Source of the DNA: Caryophanales bacterium UBA1424
GTDB taxonomy: Bacteria > Bacillota_I > Bacilli_A > RFN20 > CAG-826
Reading direction: 5' to 3'
Assembly: GCA_002329705.1 (NCBI GenBank)
Contig: DCUC01000010.1
Span: 33,369-41,686 of the forward strand
Length of the DNA: 8,318 nucleotides
This document shows, piece by piece, positions 6,830 through 8,318 of this stretch. Both the position numbers and the translations under genes were made by a program. Positions within the stretch are counted from its first letter, which is position 1; each line of letters begins with the position of its first letter. Below the pieces are notes generated by a model, which did no database searches, had not been told where the DNA came from, and was given only the letters and a program-made list of their open reading frames with translations.

Positions 6830-8017
6830 ATGCTGACTCCCCAAGAGAAGACGATTCAGGAATTTAACCGCATCTTTGAAAATGATCCGACCCACTATTT
6901 TGAAATCGGCGGGCGCTTAGAATTAATCGGCAACCACACCGACCACAACCGCGGCAAGTGCTTAGTCGCCGGCTGCAGTTTAGGCCTTTTTGCGAGCGTA
7001 AAGAAAAGCGCGGACAACATCGTCCACATCGTCGCCAACGGCTTTGACGAAATCTACCTTGACCTCGATAGCCTCAACGGGCGGGCCGAGGAATTTTTCA
7101 CCTCGAAAGCCATCGTCCGCGGCGTGGCCGCCAAGCTGGTTTTAAGCAAGTTTAAAATCGGCGGTTTTGATGCCTATATCGAATCGACGATCTTTTCGGG
7201 CGCCGGCATTTCCTCAAGTGCGGCTTTTGAAGTCTTGATCGCCCGCATCTTTGATGTTTTATATAATGATGGCAAACTCACGAAAATGCAGCTTGCCGAA
7301 ATCGCCCACTACAGCGAAACCGAATATTTCGGAAAACCCTGCGGTCTTTTAGATCAGATCGGCGTCGCCTTTGGCGGCGTCAACTATCTCGACTTCGAAG
7401 ACTTGGCTAATCCCCGCGTTGAAAGCCTCGATTATAAACTGCCGATTAACATCTATCTTGTCCACACCGGAGCAAGCCACGCCAATTTGACGCATCTCTA
7501 TTCTTCGATTAAAGACGACATGCTCTTTGTCGCCAAGCGCGTCTTCGATAAGAAAGACCTGCGCGCTGTCAGCAAAGATGATTTCTTTAAAGGCATCGCC
7601 TATCCCACCGATGGCGTAAGTGAGCAGCAAAAGCTAAGAGCCCAACACTACATCGATGAGAACGACCGCGTCGACGCCGCCCGCGAGGCTTTGACAAAAC
7701 ACGATGCCGTCGGCTTTTTAAATGCCATTCGCCAATCGGGATTTTCCAGTTCGGCCTTTTTAAAGAACACGATGGCCGGCGATTATAATACTTCGCCGCA
7801 GAGAGGTCTTGACCTCGCTAACACCGTTTTAAAAGATGGAGCCTGCCGCATTCACGGCGGGGGCTTTGCCGGCACGATCATCTGCTTTGTCAAAGACCAC
7901 GAAGAAGAGCCATTCTTAAGAGTTATGACTGACGCCTTTGGCGAAGACCATGTCGTCAAAGTCGGCATTCGCGAATCAGGAGTCACCCACCTTTGCCTCA
8001 CCACGCCCTCGAAGTAA
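6830..8017 (+). CDS. galK: Galactokinase-family (GHMP) sugar kinase, diverged sugar-binding motif
   Basis: This 395-residue GHMP kinase is expected to phosphorylate galactose at C1 with ATP. All three family motifs are present: GGRLELIGNHTDHN (27-40), the ATP-binding GAGISSSAA (124-132), and HGGGFAGT (342-349). Asp175 in CGLLDQ fits the catalytic base. The first motif departs from the usual GRVNLIGEHTDYN: the glutamate that contacts the sugar in human GALK1 (Glu43) is Asn35 here, and the tyrosine is His39, while His36 and Asp38 are kept. I recall a divergent Bacillota branch with NHTDH and RAxH...E..RV signatures, also seen here around 270-280, usually annotated as galactokinase. Position one base after galT supports galactose as substrate, but another hexose is possible. 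The next gene probably starts inside its 3' end. Confidence 0.85.
   Translation: MLTPQEKTIQEFNRIFENDPTHYFEIGGRLELIGNHTDHNRGKCLVAGCSLGLFASVKKSADNIVHIVANGFDEIYLDLDSLNGRAEEFFTSKAIVRGVAAKLVLSKFKIGGFDAYIESTIFSGAGISSSAAFEVLIARIFDVLYNDGKLTKMQLAEIAHYSETEYFGKPCGLLDQIGVAFGGVNYLDFEDLANPRVESLDYKLPINIYLVHTGASHANLTHLYSSIKDDMLFVAKRVFDKKDLRAVSKDDFFKGIAYPTDGVSEQQKLRAQHYIDENDRVDAAREALTKHDAVGFLNAIRQSGFSSSAFLKNTMAGDYNTSPQRGLDLANTVLKDGACRIHGGGFAGTIICFVKDHEEEPFLRVMTDAFGEDHVVKVGIRESGVTHLCLTTPSK
7978..7982 (+). promoter_or_regulatory. Candidate ribosome binding site for the gene starting at 7993
   Basis: AGGAG lies 10 bases before TTG 7993 and inside galK. The alternative ATG at 8053 has no Shine-Dalgarno-like sequence in the preceding 15 bases, so this site favours the TTG start. 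Confidence 0.4.
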
Positions 8018-8318
8018 CCTTACGAATCGGCGTCAACGGTTTATATATCGCGATGAACGCCGTTTTGTTTATCCTTTCCGTCGCGACGGTTCTTTGGGCG
8101 CGCAAAGCCAGCAAAGATAGCGTTCATAAATTTATCGTCATCTTGCTTTTTGTTAATTTCGCCCTGCACTTTTTAAAAATCTTTTTACCCTCGTATTTTA
8201 GCGATTTACCATACTCGCTAAAAAAGATATCGCCCGATAACATCTGCGCCGTCTCGGTCATCTTCTTTCCCTTTATGTATTTATGGGGGGGCAAGAAGTT
8301 TAAAGACTACATGTTTTA
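7993..8318 (+). CDS. Multi-pass membrane protein, possibly YwaF-like (3' partial)
   Basis: The frame stays open to the right edge, giving 108 residues from TTG 7993 (88 from ATG 8053). At least three hydrophobic segments are visible: about 11-36, 46-64 and 84-98. Short loops contain WARKASKD, a proline-rich LPSYFSDLPYS and the sequence SPDNICAVSV. The pattern NFALHFLK, then a proline-rich loop and NICAV before a helix, resembles what I remember of the YwaF/TIGR02206 integral membrane family, whose function is not firmly established; this is recognition from memory and only moderately reliable. The chosen start overlaps galK by 25 bases and has AGGAG upstream. Starting at 8053 would cut into the first hydrophobic segment, which is another reason to prefer the earlier codon. 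No promoter is apparent, so it is probably read through from galT-galK. Confidence 0.6.
   Translation, partial: MPHHALEVTLRIGVNGLYIAMNAVLFILSVATVLWARKASKDSVHKFIVILLFVNFALHFLKIFLPSYFSDLPYSLKKISPDNICAVSVIFFPFMYLWGGKKFKDYMF

Noticed and set aside
7938..8120. 60-codon plus-strand frame overlapping the galK end
   Set aside because: Its arginine- and serine-rich translation has no domain character and it lies out of frame over galK and the following membrane-protein gene, so it is a shadow frame.
1..8318. CRISPR arrays, tRNA/rRNA genes, insertion sequences
   Set aside because: No regularly spaced repeats, no tRNA-like cloverleaf or rRNA sequence, and no transposase or terminal inverted repeats were seen; coding density is too high to leave room for them.

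Overview
The window is a compact, all plus-strand stretch of bacterial chromosome. It holds eight protein genes; the first is cut by the left edge and the last by the right edge. Together they look like a galactoside and galactose utilisation locus with two unfamiliar membrane-protein genes in the middle. Gaps are mostly 0-20 bases. Purine-rich Shine-Dalgarno sites (AGAGGA, GGAGG, AAGGA), TAA-dominated stops and sigma70-type promoter hexamers suggest a Bacillota or Bacilli-like organism, perhaps one of the uncultured gut lineages near the Acholeplasma/Erysipelotrichia side. That placement is inference from style and remembered protein resemblance. The one TGA (732-734) sits in an ATGA overlap and is best read as a stop, and tryptophans are TGG, so the Mycoplasma code (TGA = Trp) is not indicated.

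Layout. 3-734: C-terminal half of a major facilitator transporter. 731-2425: an intracellular three-domain glycoside hydrolase family 2 enzyme, overlapping the transporter by 4 bases. 2443-2982: a small, unrecognised, singly membrane-anchored protein, apparently with its own promoter and almost no 5' leader. 2999-4006: a protein with a degenerate Nudix-like N-terminal domain and a C-terminal two-helix membrane hairpin. 4009-5223: an iron-type alcohol dehydrogenase. 5224-5331: a regulatory gap with a long imperfect hairpin beside a promoter. 5332-6828: class II galactose-1-phosphate uridylyltransferase (galT). 6830-8017: a galactokinase-family kinase with a diverged sugar-binding motif. 7993 to the end: start of a multi-pass membrane protein resembling the YwaF type.

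How they may work together (inference): the transporter imports a galactoside, the GH2 enzyme cleaves it in the cytoplasm, the kinase makes galactose-1-phosphate, and GalT exchanges it with UDP-glucose to feed glycolysis. The dehydrogenase could regenerate NAD(P)+ by reducing an aldehyde. No galE or galM is visible here. The least conventional part is the pair at 2443-4006: an anchored outward-facing domain next to a probable Nudix pseudoenzyme tethered to the membrane.
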